Counted from the first letter of the stretch, positions 1 to 13,280 are shown. The stretch: 64,000 bases of DNA from Thunnus maccoyii (GCF_910596095.1 NC_056552.1:13621111-13685110); one strand, 5' to 3'. Made by a program: numbers and translations. The notes: generated by a model not told the origin, from the letters alone.

Positions 1-3000
1 AAGAGCATTCAAAGTTGACCCCTCCTCCCTGGCCCACCAAGAGAGAGAGAGAGTGAGTAGCAGTGGTTGAGCAAGCTAGAAAGTGAATGAAAAGAGCGAG
101 CAGCACTGGCGAGAACAAAGCCGTGAATCAGATAAATAAAACATTATTTTCTGATTGTTTTGCGGCGGTAATGTTCTAAAGCACAAAAAAAACCTATGCC
201 CACAGCTCCGCACAACCCTGTGGGAAGGTGCTATATTGCTGGATTTTGTATGATTGCAGAGCTTCGGCCTCTCTGCTCTGCATGTGTGTAGCTTCGGCCC
301 TGCCCTCGGTCAAGCAGACACAGAGACCTGCAGCTCTTTAAACATCCATGACACAGAGAGCAGAGCGGAGCAGAGGAGAGAGACGGAGACAGCGATGTAA
401 CCTGGTCACTACACAAGAAGTCCGGCCCTCACACCTGCGCGTTGTTATTGGCTGGGGGCTATACACCTACTGCCCAAAGGCTGACGCCCAGAAGCGTCCC
501 GGACACAGCAAAATAATAAGAAAATACAGACAGAGTCTGTACATTGTTTTTTAGGAAAATCCTGCATAGTATACCTCTACTTTGTGCAACAACTTCATAG
601 AAGAATAGAAGACAACACATATTCTGCGTTTAGAAATATACTAGAGGTGTATTCAGAAGGTAATGTATTCTTTGTATATGGAGGTTGCATTTGTTCCTCT
701 TGGCACCCAACTAATTAAACCATTAAAAACTATAAAATGTATACCCTTGACCCAACAACCCAGTTTTTGATGATCTAATTAGTGTAATGGGGCAAGAAGT
801 TTAAACTGCATCACTGACGTTACATGAGCACTACAGAGAGTAGCCTCTGTTTATTCCAGTCTGACTCACAAGGTGGCACTACAAACCTTTGTAGTGGGGG
901 AACATTTGTCAGCTAGGTTTCTCCCAGACACTGGTAATCAAACACAAAGTCTGTGTGCTCTGTGTGGCATTTCGATTATTACCCCAAACTGTCAAGATAA
1001 CAGTGGAGGATTTTGTAATTGTTTCTAAAAAACATAAAACAACAAAATGAGGCATCTCAGATTTAGATTTATAAAAATAAAAGTGCTTTTGAAATATGTT
1101 GAATTGTTTAAAGGCAAAAGATGACTTAGTGTATTTAGAAATGAGCATACATTTAATGTTGAAATGATGTATGCCTAATCTGCATAGCAACATAGTCATG
1201 GCTACCAAACAGCAGACACGTGTGCCATATTTAGAAGTATTACATAAAACTGATACCAGCCTATCTACAGTACTTGGGCGGCATCTTTCAGAGGAACAAG
1301 GCATGACTAACAAGCAGATCAACATGTGATGCCTGTCGTGTCATGCCTGTCTGTGACGGAATTGTGTATAATGTCAAAAAGATGATAATTATTGTCTCTA
1401 GTATTATTTATAATTGTCTGCATTTCTCGGTTTTGTTTTAAACCAAGGAAGAAATTACATATAACCTGTAATTTCTTGGTAATTTGTTGTAGAGCTGAAA
1501 CGACTATTTGATTAATCAAAGGTTAAGATGTTTGGCGAAGTGCCTGCTTTTTGTCTTCCTTCTTGTGCCTCTTGTGTAAAGGCTGAGATGGTTAGGCACT
1601 CACAGTTTGTATATTGGTACAGGTGGATTCTGTGCCTGTCAGCAGAGGAGCAACTTGTTGCCCTGTCTGACCTCAGCAGGGAGCGAGGCACAGGGGCCAT
1701 GTGTGAATAGGCCTTTAGAAATCACTGGTGTGGTGGCAAGGCTGCTGACTCAGGGGGCTCACAGTGCGCCGCCCCTGTCCTCAGCACCCGCTGGCCCAGT
1801 CAGGTCTCCATCCAGTACAGAGAGCATGTCAGTATCCTAGCACACAGCCAAAAATTAAGCTGCCAGGTCTGGAGAAACGTACTCTTTTGGGGGAAAAAAA
1901 AGATACGAGACAAAACCAACGCATTTCAGATGCAGAGTGGCGTAGCGCTTAATGACGAACCCAGGTAAGACACAGCCGCCTCATATTCCTCTTCTCCCTC
2001 CTCCTACCTGCTCCTCTTTCTGCCATGCCCAGCCCACAGCAAAACAGAGTTGCAGCTGTTTGCCCACCCTCACGCAATTGTCAGGTACAGTATGTTGGCA
2101 CAATTTGGAGGTGGGAGGGAGGCGTCAAAAGTTCTGGATCACATGTTTATTAGAATATGGCTGGGCCGCCTGTGAGTGTGTTTGCATGAGGTGGTTGGTG
2201 CGCGTTGCTGTGTATTGTTCCCGTGCTTGAGTAACCTGATGACTAGGCTCTTCTGGAACAAGCCTGGATTTTGTGAGCCCCCAATGGGCCAGTGTTGGCT
2301 AAGCTATCTGGATGGATCTTTTCAAGAATGGAAATATGACAGGTCTGTGAGAATTGCCACTCGTGGAAGATTTCCTCTCGCTCAATCTACATTGATATGC
2401 TACGGATTTTTTTTTATATCTTCGCTAAACAAATATGTTCTAGTTTTCTCTTTAACCGGACGGTGGATTACTGCGACCAAATTTGGCCGGGAAGTTAATG
2501 CCTTATTTGAAAACGTATGTACACTTTAGTTTCTGAGTAAGTGGTTCATAGTGTTTTCAGTTTCATGTGAGTTTTTCTTGCACTGGAGGTCTTGACGTTG
2601 ACTTATGTTATAGTAACCATTATTTGTAGAAACATTTTGCCTTAAAAGTGACTGTAATGGTTTGGAAGAATCAAGGACATTTTTTAGAAAACTTTTGGCT
2701 TTCAAGACGCTGTCATATTTGGTAAGAGTCAAGAGTTTAACTGCACTTATGGGCCTTATTGAAGAAGAGAGCACTTTTTTACTAACTTGTAGCATCACAG
2801 AAGTGAGGTTTGTTGTGTCAAAATTCATTTTTTGAAATCGAATGGCCTTTGTGTTTGTCTTTGTTATTTTCATTCATATCACTATTCCTTTGCTGGTTTT
2901 TTATTTATGTTTTTGCAGTGTAAAAGACTAATATCTTGAGTAGTAATATTGCTTTTGATGTGTTCTTTTCTATTGTATATCTTTCAAAAGATCAGCCGAT

Positions 3001-3139
3001 CTTAAGAAACGTTTTGCATTAGGTACAGCTCAAAAGTAAGTAATATTGTTGGAGTGTAGTGATGAATTTAAATTTTTTAACGATGCTACCGTGAAGTTTT
3101 ATCTCTCCTTAATATTCTGCTTCTCTCTGACTCTGCTAG
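1..3139. other. 5' flank or first intron of casp7, no recognised exon
   Basis: No open frame in this stretch resembles a known protein, and none carries the acidic start and DAKPD-type motif expected of a caspase-7 prodomain. A strong donor context (CAG then GTAAGA, at 1962-1970) follows a short ATG-containing stretch and could be an untranslated or initial casp7 exon, but its phase does not fit the next recognised exon. Positions 1490-1518 look like a terminal fragment of the TAGAGCTG...-ended hAT MITE family described below. A short GA run lies near 45-56. The stretch is either upstream sequence or the large first intron of casp7. Confidence 0.5.
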
Positions 3140-5739
3140 TAAGAAGAATAAGGATGGCCAGACGCGGGAGCAGGACTACTCTTCTGAAAGCCATTACAGA
3201 ATTGTTTCACCAACATTCCAGTATAAGATGAGCCACCAGCGAGTGGGAAAGTGCATCATCATCAATAACAAAAACTTTGATGAAAAGACAGGTACAGCGA
3301 CCATGTTTCATACACAACGTATACCTGTCAGTGCTTAATATTAGTGTATAAAGAGTAGTGTATTCTAAGCAGATTGTCTCCACAGGGATGAATGTACGCA
3401 ATGGCACAGACCGAGATGCGGGAGAGCTGTTCAAGTGCTTCAAGAGCCTGGGCTTTGACGTCTACATCTACAATGATCAGACGTGTGAGAAGATGGAGCG
3501 TCTTCTCAGAGAGGGTGAGTCCTCTGCTATTCCGCTTTTTTTACTTTTTCCTTGTTCTCAAACTGGACAAAATTAGTAACAGCGCTGAACTGTTTGGCTT
3601 CCAATGCTAATCCGAGCAAATAATATATAGAGAAACCTTTTAGAAACACCATGGGATATTTTCAGAATTTTCTTTCATAGTGATTAAGGTGGTACCTAAA
3701 TGGAGGCTAAGTTGTATGCCTCATACACTCATACTAGCTTTTATTTGGACTTAAAAGATGCCGTGAATGTCGACACAATTATATAGTAAAGTCGCATTTC
3801 TTGTAACAGCGTCTTGGATACATTATTTTCAGTTGAGGGAAGGTGAAAAGATTTGGATTTTCAGGTATTGGTAGCACAGATATCTCCTGACTTTGCAAGC
3901 AAATAGTTTTACAGTATATAACAGATTTGTTATCAACTCTACCAGACTCATCAATATACATACATTACAGTACAGTTATCTGCTTTAAGAAACTTAAAGA
4001 CTAAATTATGTGTTTCTTAAAACCACCAGGTAAGACAGCAGGTGGAGCTGTTGTAAAATAAAATAATTACATAAACTACTGAAGATGCTACATGTCCAGC
4101 AAAAAAGTTTAAACTTTTGGTGTCACTGATCAAACTACTTGACGTTTCTCTGGCCAGATTTCATCATGTCAAAAAGTCTACTAGTACACAAGAAATCTAA
4201 AAATCTAAAGGACATTATGTCATGAAGTTTAATGAGCACAGTTGTTGTGTTCTCTTGAGGATGGACCCTTTCTTCTCGTGCAACCCTCTGGCTAAAATGT
4301 CAACTTTGCACACAAAATATCTCATTATGTGCCATCTTCAACAGAAAGACTGCAATGGAATTCACTCAGCACTTTCATGCTCTTAAGGAGATGAATACAA
4401 CTGTGTATTAGGGTCTAGCAATATGCTGAGGTGCAACATTTTATTATAAGATTAGAAAATCATAATTAATTGAAATTTAAATAAACAAAAGTCATTTAGA
4501 TTGGAATAATAACCTTAAAATTTAAAGAAAAAATTCAAGAATCGTAAACGGATAAGGGCTAAATAAATTCCAGACTGGATTATGTTACTGAGATCGTTAA
4601 TTGATTTGGAGAAGTTTAATGAGGCCTGAGCCGAGCTAAGAGCTGAGTGTTTGTTTGTGTGTGTATGGGTCAGCCTCGGAGGAAGACCATAGTGACAGCT
4701 CGTGTTTCGCCTGTATCCTGCTAAGCCACGGCGAGGAAGGCATGATCTACGGCACAGATGGAGCCATGCCCATCAAGTCCATGACCTCGCTGTTCAGGGG
4801 GGACATGTGCAAAAGCTTAGTCGGAAAGCCCAAACTCTTCTTCATCCAGGTATGCAATTCTGAAGACTTAATTTTTACAAATGAGAGTGTGATAAGAAAA
4901 ATACGGTGTGATTATGTAACAATAATGGTACAGTTGTAGGACAACTCGTACATTTTATGTGTCAAGTTCACCACTTTTGACCCAAATGGTTAACAGAGGG
5001 GTTTAATTTATAAAAAAAATGTAACTGTAAATGTAACAGTTGGTTTTGTTGAGAAGAGAGATTGAAATGGCTTTCAGTAGCTCTCCCAGAGGACTGAAAA
5101 TAATAATTGTTTTAAGTGTTTCCCAGCTCAGCTTTTAAAAACAGTTAATTTTTAATTGCTTCACCAGGTCATCGTTGAGAAAGCTACTCAGGATCACAAT
5201 GAAATGTCATTTCATTTACTTCACCAGGCTTGTCGGGGTTCTGAATTTGATGATGGTATACAGACAGATTCGGGTCCGCCGAACGATACCCTGGAGACGG
5301 ATGCTAATCCAAGACATAAGATCCCTGTAGAGGCAGATTTCCTCTTTGCCTACTCCACTGTGCCAGGTAAACTGTTTTAAATTGAAGATGTTTATATTGG
5401 CAAATGTAAGACTGCTTGAAAGTGAGAGTATCTTAAGTGTCTAACATCCCTCTTCTGGATATCAGTTAGCAGACGGTTTCATTGCTAATTCATGATGATG
5501 GTGATTTTGCAGGGTATTACTCATGGAGGAACCCTGGACGCGGCTCCTGGTTTGTCCAGGCGCTCTGCAATGTCCTCAACGAGTTTGGCAAGCAGCTGGA
5601 AATAATGCAGATCCTGACACGTGTCAACTACATGGTGGCCACCAGCTTTGAGTCCTGGTCTGAAGACCCACGCTTCAGTGAGAAGAAGCAGATTCCTTGC
5701 GTGGTCTCTATGCTGACGAAAGAACTGTATTTTAACTGA
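3140..5739 (+). CDS. casp7: caspase-7 (executioner caspase), 5' end missing
   Basis: Cysteine protease that cleaves after Asp during apoptosis; cytosolic zymogen activated by initiator caspases. Five exons are visible: 3140-3291, 3386-3514, 4674-4849, 5228-5366 and 5513-5739. They join in phase to 273 codons plus a TGA. The first exon ends in [17 protein letters not shown]. The catalytic His is in SHGEEG (codon 4727-4729). The catalytic Cys is in QACRG (codon 5231-5233), split from its Gln by the intron. IQTD|S (Asp codon 5267-5269) and LETD|A match the positions of the large/small subunit processing sites of caspase-7. The last exon carries [17 protein letters not shown] and ends [11 protein letters not shown]. 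Human caspase-7 has 303 residues, so roughly 20-40 N-terminal residues are absent. The first base of the 3140 exon completes a codon from an unseen upstream exon. Caspase-7 rather than caspase-3 is favoured by the KKNK start, IQTD and the plekhs1 neighbour. Confidence 0.93.
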
Positions 5740-6412
5740 CCGCCACTCTAACCGACTGGACTATATGACACTACGGACTGACTGATTGACCGACTAGACT
5801 GACCAGACTGACTGTTTCAGGCACCGACTTAGCGGTCAAAGCATTCAGGGATGATTCAGGCCCAGCAGGACACTGCACATTTGGAGCACGTATGACATTT
5901 TGCACGTGTAGCTGGGCCTGAAAATGAGCACTCCGTGAGAAAAGACAAATATTTACAGTGACACTCCGCGTTCATGTGTTGATGGTGAAACTTCTTCTTC
6001 AGGTTATTCTTCAGAATAACGGCGTCACATTGATCTGATCTTTGTCGACAGGCATTGTGAAATATCCATGTTATTCTACCAGCCCGGGAAATTTGCTGCC
6101 AGTTTTTCGTGGGTTTGGGGAATCATATCTGAATATGTGTTTCACCATTTTCCAGCATTTGGAACAGATGTTGAAAGGAACTGTACCTAGTGGACAGGAC
6201 TCTTCAAGGCCAAGCTTGCATTCATTGCCTAGATCAGGGTTTCTGATTAACTGAAATAATTAACATTTGGAGTTCTGAGAGAAATCTCTTCAGAAACAGA
6301 TCATGAACCTGTCTAAGGCAGTCCTATGTCCTTTGTACAGTGTACAATACTATTAACAACTATTAACTAAAATTAAATTGGAAAACAAGGGACAGTTGAA
6401 TGTTTTAAATGA

Positions 6413-6951
6413 ATCATTTGACATTTGGAAAAATATGCTTATTCCCTTTCTTGCATAGAGTTCGATAAGATCGATGCCACTCTAATGTCTGTACAGTAAT
6501 GAATCTGTATCTGTACAGATATGAATCTAAAGCCAGCAGCTCATTAGCTTAGCTTAGCATAAAGGCTGGAAACAAGGGAAAACAGCTAGCCTGGCTCTGT
6601 CCAAAGGTTACAAAATCTGCCTACCAGCACCTCTAAAAGCTCACAAATGAACATGTTATATCTTATATTTATACCTATGTTTAATCCGGACAAAATCTGA
6701 GGAGTAAAAATGCCAAATTGTGGTTTTGACATGTTCATTAGTAAGGTTTAGAGGTGCTTGTAGGTGTATTTTTTAATCGGTGGACAGAGCAAGGCTAGCT
6801 GTTTCCCCTTGTTTCCAGTCTATGTGCTACACTAAGCTAACCAGCTGCTGGTTGTAGCTTCATGTCCCTTCACGCATGAAAGTGATATACTGTAAATCTT
6901 TTCTTTCCAACTCAAAGGAAATAACCGTATTTCCAAAAATGTCAAACTATT
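6413..6951. mobile_element. hairpin-type MITE (nonautonomous DNA element)
   Basis: The two ends are inverted copies: the left begins ATTTGACATTTGGAAAAATA, and the right end read on the minus strand begins GTTTGACATTTTTGGAAATA. Inner arms also pair: the stretch with TTAGCTTAGCATAAAGGC, GGAAACAAGGG and CAGCTAGCC near 6547-6600 recurs in inverse near 6785-6845. The interior AAATCTGCCTACCAGCACCT also has a mirror copy. I recognise this as a common teleost foldback element. It has no open frame. It would lie in the casp7 3' UTR if that UTR is long. Confidence 0.8.
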
Positions 6952-9199
6952 CTTTTAAAAGCCTTTGTGAATGAATGCTGTCCTTATGTTTTATCTCAGG
7001 TCAGTCTATAGAAATCTCCACTAGGAAACTGGAGTAACAAATTGGAGTGATTACAAATCCTATGATTGCCATATGAGAAATGAGGGACCTGCTTTGATTA
7101 CTAACCCTGTCCGATGTGGAGGCAAAAAAAAAAGAAAAGAAAAAAAAAAAAAAACGCATCTGGAAAATGGATCAGATCATTTTCAGCTATCTGTGTTTTA
7201 ATGTTTTCAGCTGTCAATCGTCCAGAAAAGAGGCAAAAGAAAAAGACAACACTCCTCTGAGCAGAAACATGTCATGATGCTCTTGCCAAAGGCTCAGTGT
7301 TTCAGCCTTCCTAGCAAGTTTAAGTTGGTAGCAGCATGCTGGCATCCTCAGGTTCTTTAATGTCCCATTAAGTGGGTAAATGTAATGTTAAAGAATTTCA
7401 TATATGTATGGCTAGGAAGGTGCAATCTTTTGCTGTGTAATGATTAGTTCTATGAGATCTTGGGTCAAGTGCATAGTATATAGTCCACCTCCATAAAAGC
7501 AAGGATCATTTGCAACTTTGCCAGTTTTCTCAGCGTGATGTTGACGACTTCACTCGCTTGTTGTTCAAGCCTGCATAAGTGAAGTTCATGTATTTGCATA
7601 TGATCAAAATTACGCATTTGTCTTATTAATAGTCAGGGTCCAACAAATCAGTTTTATGAATTTCCCTTTTTTAATCTTTAAATTTTGACATTCCTCTTCG
7701 CGGCTGTATCTTTAGCAAATGATATGATACAGATTTTAGGATTTTTACTCCAGATAGAGAACTTGAGAATGTCTAAATCTGTGTCATAAATTTGGGAAAT
7801 ATCACTATGTAAAGCTGGACTGGCGCCCAAAGCACAAATGCCACATCATTTCACTGTATATTAGTGTTGTACATTGTCACACTTAAACACACACTACACT
7901 GTAGTAACAGGTACCAAGCAATGTCTTCCTATTTTTATTTTAAAAATTGAGCTTTGATTTCGATTAAAGTAAAAAAAACAAAAACAATTAGATTGCTTTG
8001 ATTGATTATTTTTAAACATATTGCCAACTATTTATTAAAATAATATTGTATTATTTAGTGAATGATTTATTGTCATTGAGTTATTTGATAAAAACTAACA
8101 ATATATATTTTTTCCAAATGAAAGACATTTGCCATTTTGTCATTACAGCTTACACAAAGTTTGTTTCTGCAAATACGCTGTGTTATTGTCCCAAAGTGTG
8201 TCAATCACAGAGGCAGCTATTACTGGTGGTGACAAGTCTGAACATACACAATCCACATGTCTACAATACACACTCTCACTGTTGCCGCAATGTTTTTACA
8301 TTATTCACATGACTGCATGTGTCAGGAACTTTGGGGAAAAGTTCAGCAATAGCTTTAATTTGTCATTATATTTTCCCCTTTTCACTCTTTGTATTTTTTA
8401 GTCACTTTTTTTATTTTATAGCACAATTATATAATATTTATTGGAGCCAGAAGTGTGATCAATACTGGCTTGAGACATTTCCCATTTTAACCAGTGCACT
8501 TGTCCAATACAGACACAACTCTTGAATCCTCTCGACACATGGATCTCTGATCAGTGATGTGGTGCCCAACCTGTGCTGAAAGTAGTGTTTGCTCCACTTG
8601 TTTTGGAATGGAATTGAAGGAGGGAAAAAAATATATTTTTAGGGGTAAAATTTTAAATGCTTTCCGGTGTTAAATGCTGTTGTCCTCAGGAATATATTTG
8701 AAAAGATTTGGAAAAATGAATGAATGCATTAAATAGAAAGTATAATCTGGCCCAATTTTTTATTTTGGGGCAATAATACCTTGTTTAAATAATTTCGAAA
8801 CAGAGGAATGCTTATGTAAACATTTTATTGTATTAAACATAAAGAATTTATTGTGTAATGAGTTGTGTATTTTTTTTTATCACCTCCCCTTGCATATACG
8901 TGAACAAAGATCACATTGAAAGGCTGATATTTTTTACACTGGGATGATGCTTGAAACATGGTAATGAATACACTGAATATCACTATCAAATACTGAAGAC
9001 ACTAAAAATGTAATAAAAATGCTTTTGAACAGCATCCTGAATTTATACTCACTATTACTTTTAATTTTCAACCATCCATCCTTCTAATAATAACAGTAGA
9101 CAAACATCTTTAGCTTTCTGATTACACTTAAAGGTAAGGCTGGTGATACTTTATATTTTTCTTGTTGTCAACAAATCCAAATGAAATGACCAAAACCAG

Positions 9200-9440
9200 C
9201 AATGAATTGATTCTACTAACAGACCCTGTTGTCAAAGCCTGATGAAGATGATTCCTCTGTGCTGTGGGACTCCATTGTTGTCCAAAAAATATTAAAAACA
9301 TGTATGAGACACAGTGTTGCACTGGGTGACATTTTTATTCATTACCATGAACATGGGCACTGTAGTTTATTTTAACTCAGTCCCACATACACTCTGCTGT
9401 TGCCGTAAATAGAGGCAAGCACACCGAGTGTGTATTTATC
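9200..9440. repeat. dispersed repeat, second copy at the right window edge
   Basis: The stretch containing GCACTGGGTGACAT and CATGGGCACTGTAGTTTATTT is closely matched by the reverse complement of about 63300-64000, including flanking blocks such as CATTGTTGTCC and GCTGTTGCCGTAAATA. It has no coding potential. The family is not identified beyond being dispersed. Confidence 0.6.
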
Positions 9441-10168
9441 CGCAACAGAAAATAGTCCCTGACAAATGCTGTATTTACTTCTGTTTGAGTAATGTTTGAA
9501 AATTTTTGACCTATTTTTTTAAAGATTAATGTGGTGGGTGTCTCAATAAACTACATCTAAGGGAGTTACAGTGCAGACCTTCATCTTTCTTTGTTAAAGA
9601 TTAATGTCTTCAGTAGTAACCAAAGGTGCCACAGACCTGGTAGAGAACTTCATAAGTACTGAAAAATAAAGGCTACTGGCTTTGTCCTTTAAGTTCAATA
9701 AATGGTGGACAAATCCAAATTCTTGATTGAGTGTTGAGATCTATCTCAACAAATCAGAGTTTTTAAATTATTATTTATGAATGAAAGGCTTCCACTCTTT
9801 GGCATCTCTGACATCTGTTTTTTGCATTTCCTCATCTGGATATTCTGGTTCATCATGGCATTAAAGATAGAGCTCAGGTAATAACCACTTTACCAGAATA
9901 TGATGAACAGCTTTGGCATGTCCACTGTAAATAAAAGCATGAATGACTGAAAATGAATCACATCACTGGGAAATCTAAAATAGAGATACTCTTCAGCCAT
10001 TCCTTTAAATATATTTAGACTAGCCTGGCACGCACAGTATCCAAGGCTGATGCTGTGTCACAGGTCAGGAATGTCAGATCAGGCAATAGTGTGCATGCCC
10101 CACAGCGCAACACATTCCTGACCATCTCTGCTCCTTCCCTCCTACCCCTGAGGCCTTCCTGCCCCTCC

Positions 10169-13100
10169 TCAGAGAACAGGAGCTGATCGGGAAGCATCAC
10201 AAATCTTAAGGGATTTCCAGTTTGTGCCTTCGTTGTCGTGACCAGGACATAAGGCTTGATGTAGGGTGTCAGTGAACCTCCCGGTGCAGAAGCAGTAGAG
10301 GGGGGTCATGGTATCAGCCCCTACAAAGCATACCGTGCCCCCGGGAAAGCTGCAGTATACCCCGATGCGGGTGAACTGTTTTCCTGCCAGCAGGGGCAGC
10401 TCATAGTGAACACCAGCATGCCAGGCTGTGTAGTCTCCATTAAAGTATTCCACACACCAAGACTCCCTGCCACGGCCAAGCCAGCAGTCCTCCTCTCGGC
10501 CAGCACGTGGGATGCTCGGGTAGGTGAGACCCAGCTCCCAGTAGGTCTTCTCGCTCACCTCCACCTCCCAATACTGGCGGCCCTCGCTGAAGCCTTTCTG
10601 GCTGATGACGTTTAGGGTGGTGTCAAAGCGGGAGGGCGTCTCTGGGACATCCTGCCAGGTGTCTGTGTAGGTGGCTGAGTCCCCTTCTGAAGAGATGATC
10701 AGCTTGGGGTGGGCAGTGTCGGCATCAAGGACAACATCTGTAGCATCTGTATAAGAGACAACAAATCAGTCCAGTGTTTTGTGCAAAACAGTGCACATGA
10801 GTTGTCACGTTTTCCCCACACCTGAGACAAAGACTTGGCACCTGTGGCATGTCCTACTTGACGGTAATTGTAACCTTTGGCACAAGACTCCTTCACATAT
10901 CAATCTACCTGTCATTCTAGGTGAACTCACAGCTCTGAAACAGTTTCTTGGTGACAGGGACTTGGGATCTGATAAACAGCAGAAGGTTGATAGTAAGACT
11001 CAGCAGTTGTTCATTCTTGAACTCATCTAGCTGAATCAGGTCAGGGTCAGTCAACTTCAGTGTCTCAGAAATTCTAAACAAAAAAAAAACAAGATACAAA
11101 CAACAATGATAGGTTGATTGTCAAGCTTTTTTAGAAACAATAACCAATGTGACAAATCTATTACAGAAAACAACTATTAACACAGTAGTAGTGCTATAGA
11201 TTCTGTAAGTTCTAACAACAAATAATATTAGCAAAAATATGTAAGGAAGTGTCATTGAATTGAATGAGCATTGAATTTAACTTTAAAGTCATGGTATGAG
11301 CATGATCACGTTTTGTCTAGAACGTGTTTGATAGTTTGAGATAAACAGTTTGTCCCTGAGATGCACAAGGAAGTGTTGTGATCAAAAATTTTCCGTAAGT
11401 GACAAACTGACTGTGGGCGGTAAATAAACAAATCCAATTACCAGCTTATTTAAGCAACTTTTCCGTCATCGAATTTTCCACTCTGGTAATTCCCCTTTGT
11501 TCTCAGAGAAATATTTGAATGTCTGGTAGTCACTCTGATTTACCACAGTTTCCTATGTGCCAAATCTAGCAAATGTAACTGTATGTATAAGATTTTGTAG
11601 CTTTCTGTCATGTAAACATACCTTTTTTCAGTTTCAGCATTCTGTAGAAGGTATAAAAACAATAAATTCATAGCATTAAAAAAACAGCTTGACACAAAAA
11701 GTAAAATAGACTGTACATGCCCTATAAATTGGAAATGGCATCACATGAAATCACCACTTTGGATCTGTGTTTACCTGCATGTCAACTTCTTGTGTGTCCT
11801 TTTTCACCTGGGCACTGATGTTGGCCAGTTCCTGGTCCAGTTCCTGGGTGAGGTGGTAGCAGTCCTCTATCCTCTCCTCCACTAACTTCTCTATGGCCTC
11901 GTGCTCCGTGTCCAGCTGGGTCAGTGTGATCCGAAGATCCTCATCCAAAACCCGCTTCATGTCCTCATACCTCTTCTTGATTTTCTCTTTCAATACGTCA
12001 TTCTTTTTCTGAAGACCCATGGAGGGTAAGAAGGAAAGCATAACATTGTACAATATGGGCAAAACAAATACAGGTATAGTGTTTTTGACCCCAAATAGTC
12101 AAAGATTCAGCCATGCTTGACTATTTTATTTTATATTGACCCTCCTTTTCACTGATGCCCATAATACTAGAGGAATACTGTTGCAATAACATATATTATG
12201 TAGACTAGTTATTAATACATGGTCTAGTTGGGATGCAGACCCCTAAGCCAGCAAACCCTGCTTTGATAACACCTGATATAATCACTTTGAACACAATATG
12301 ATAATTAGGACCATATGCAACACTTCCAGCATCTAAGAAGAGAGTTTTTATACAGAACAGAGAGCAATAGATAAAAGCAAGTCACTTTATTGGGAGAAAT
12401 GCCCTATTGATTGGAGAGCACAGGAAAATGGTGAAGTAGCACGACTGCTGAAATGCAGAAGAATGAAAAGCAGGCAGAGATGTACAGGTGCACTTCAGAA
12501 TACAAAATTCATTTAACCTTGAAGTGAATTTCCCACAACAGCACAAGGGCAGACTCCATGTTCCACTGCTGTCAGCGAAAATAAAAAAAAATGACGTTAA
12601 GTGGGCACCTGATCACTTAACTAACTGAAAAAAAAGAGTAAGCCCACAATTCACATCACTCTAGATTACAAAGCATGCATCATGATTTTAGGGTGTATAA
12701 CAATGACTTATTTGCCTCTTGCACCCTTGGGTTATTTTCCAAGCCCAAGCCCTATTTTTCAGCCCAATCAATTCAAACTGTTCCCACACCAACCTTCATT
12801 GACTTTAACCATATCTCTGAGTTTTGAGAGTCATAGATTCACAAAGCCAATATTTCCATCAAGGTGTCCCACCTTGTGTGATTTAGCAGGTTATTAGCCT
12901 GCAGACTAATAGCAAAAAAAAAAAGGAGGAGATAAATTATCAACTAATGACAGTTGTCAGCAAGCAATCTGTATTGTATTGTATTTCTACTCACAACAGA
13001 GTCAAGAAATATAATAGACTTACTGTTATCTCCACCTGCTTTGCTGCTAGCTTCTTCATCCTGTAGGCGATGACATCTCTTTGTCTCTGCAGGTGCTGTT

Positions 13101-13280
13101 GATGTTTCAGAAGCATTTCCTTGAAAATACACAGAGGCAGGACAGAAATCAGCCAAGAACTGCAGTTAAAAGGGTGCAAGGGTGGCGGGTCAATATTGTC
13201 ATTGGTGTTTCCTCTGAAAAAGAAACCAAAGGTGAAGTGCTTACTTCTTTTGTAAGCTTCGCTCCTACCTTGCTATACAT
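10169..13280 (-). CDS. TRIM-like protein with coiled coil and PRY-SPRY (B30.2), no RING or B-box
   Basis: Six exons on the minus strand: 13280-13269, 13119-13024, 12008-11775, 11641-11622, 11073-10931 and 10746-10169. They sum to 1083 nt, giving 360 aa. The 96-nt, 234-nt and short (20-nt) exons reproduce the classic TRIM coiled-coil exon layout. Residues 5-114 are a heptad-rich coiled coil. Residues 169-360 form a PRY-SPRY domain (LDADTAHPKL, RQYWEVEV, YWELGLTYP, near FPGGTVCFV). B30.2 domains of TRIM proteins bind protein targets, often in innate immunity. The start is a 12-nt exon encoding MYSK, preceded in frame by a stop and by a TATA box about 70 nt upstream. No RING or B-box exon was found on this strand up to plekhs1. 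Without a RING it should not act as an E3 ligase alone and could act as a scaffold or competitor (inference). I do not assign a paralogue name. The gene has no counterpart between human CASP7 and PLEKHS1. Confidence 0.85.

Larger units (their letters stand above)
5740..10168. other. casp7 3' UTR and casp7/TRIM-like intergenic DNA
   Basis: No coding exon is recognised. Right after the stop codon there is an imperfect run of GACTGACC-like units (about 5735-5815). A hairpin MITE occupies about 6413-6951, an A-rich tract 7121-7154, and a dispersed repeat about 9200-9440. AATAAA-type signals such as the one near 9010 could end the casp7 transcript, but the sequence alone does not decide which is used. 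The distal part would be 3' UTR of the minus-strand TRIM-like gene. Confidence 0.5.

Noticed and set aside
1952..1970. ATG with CAG|GTAAGA donor as a casp7 start exon
   Set aside because: It ends in phase 1, while the 3140 exon needs phase 2, and the codons do not resemble a caspase prodomain. Could still be a UTR exon.
2176..2529. 117-codon plus-strand frame upstream of casp7
   Set aside because: No similarity to caspase or other families and no flanking splice signals with suitable phase.
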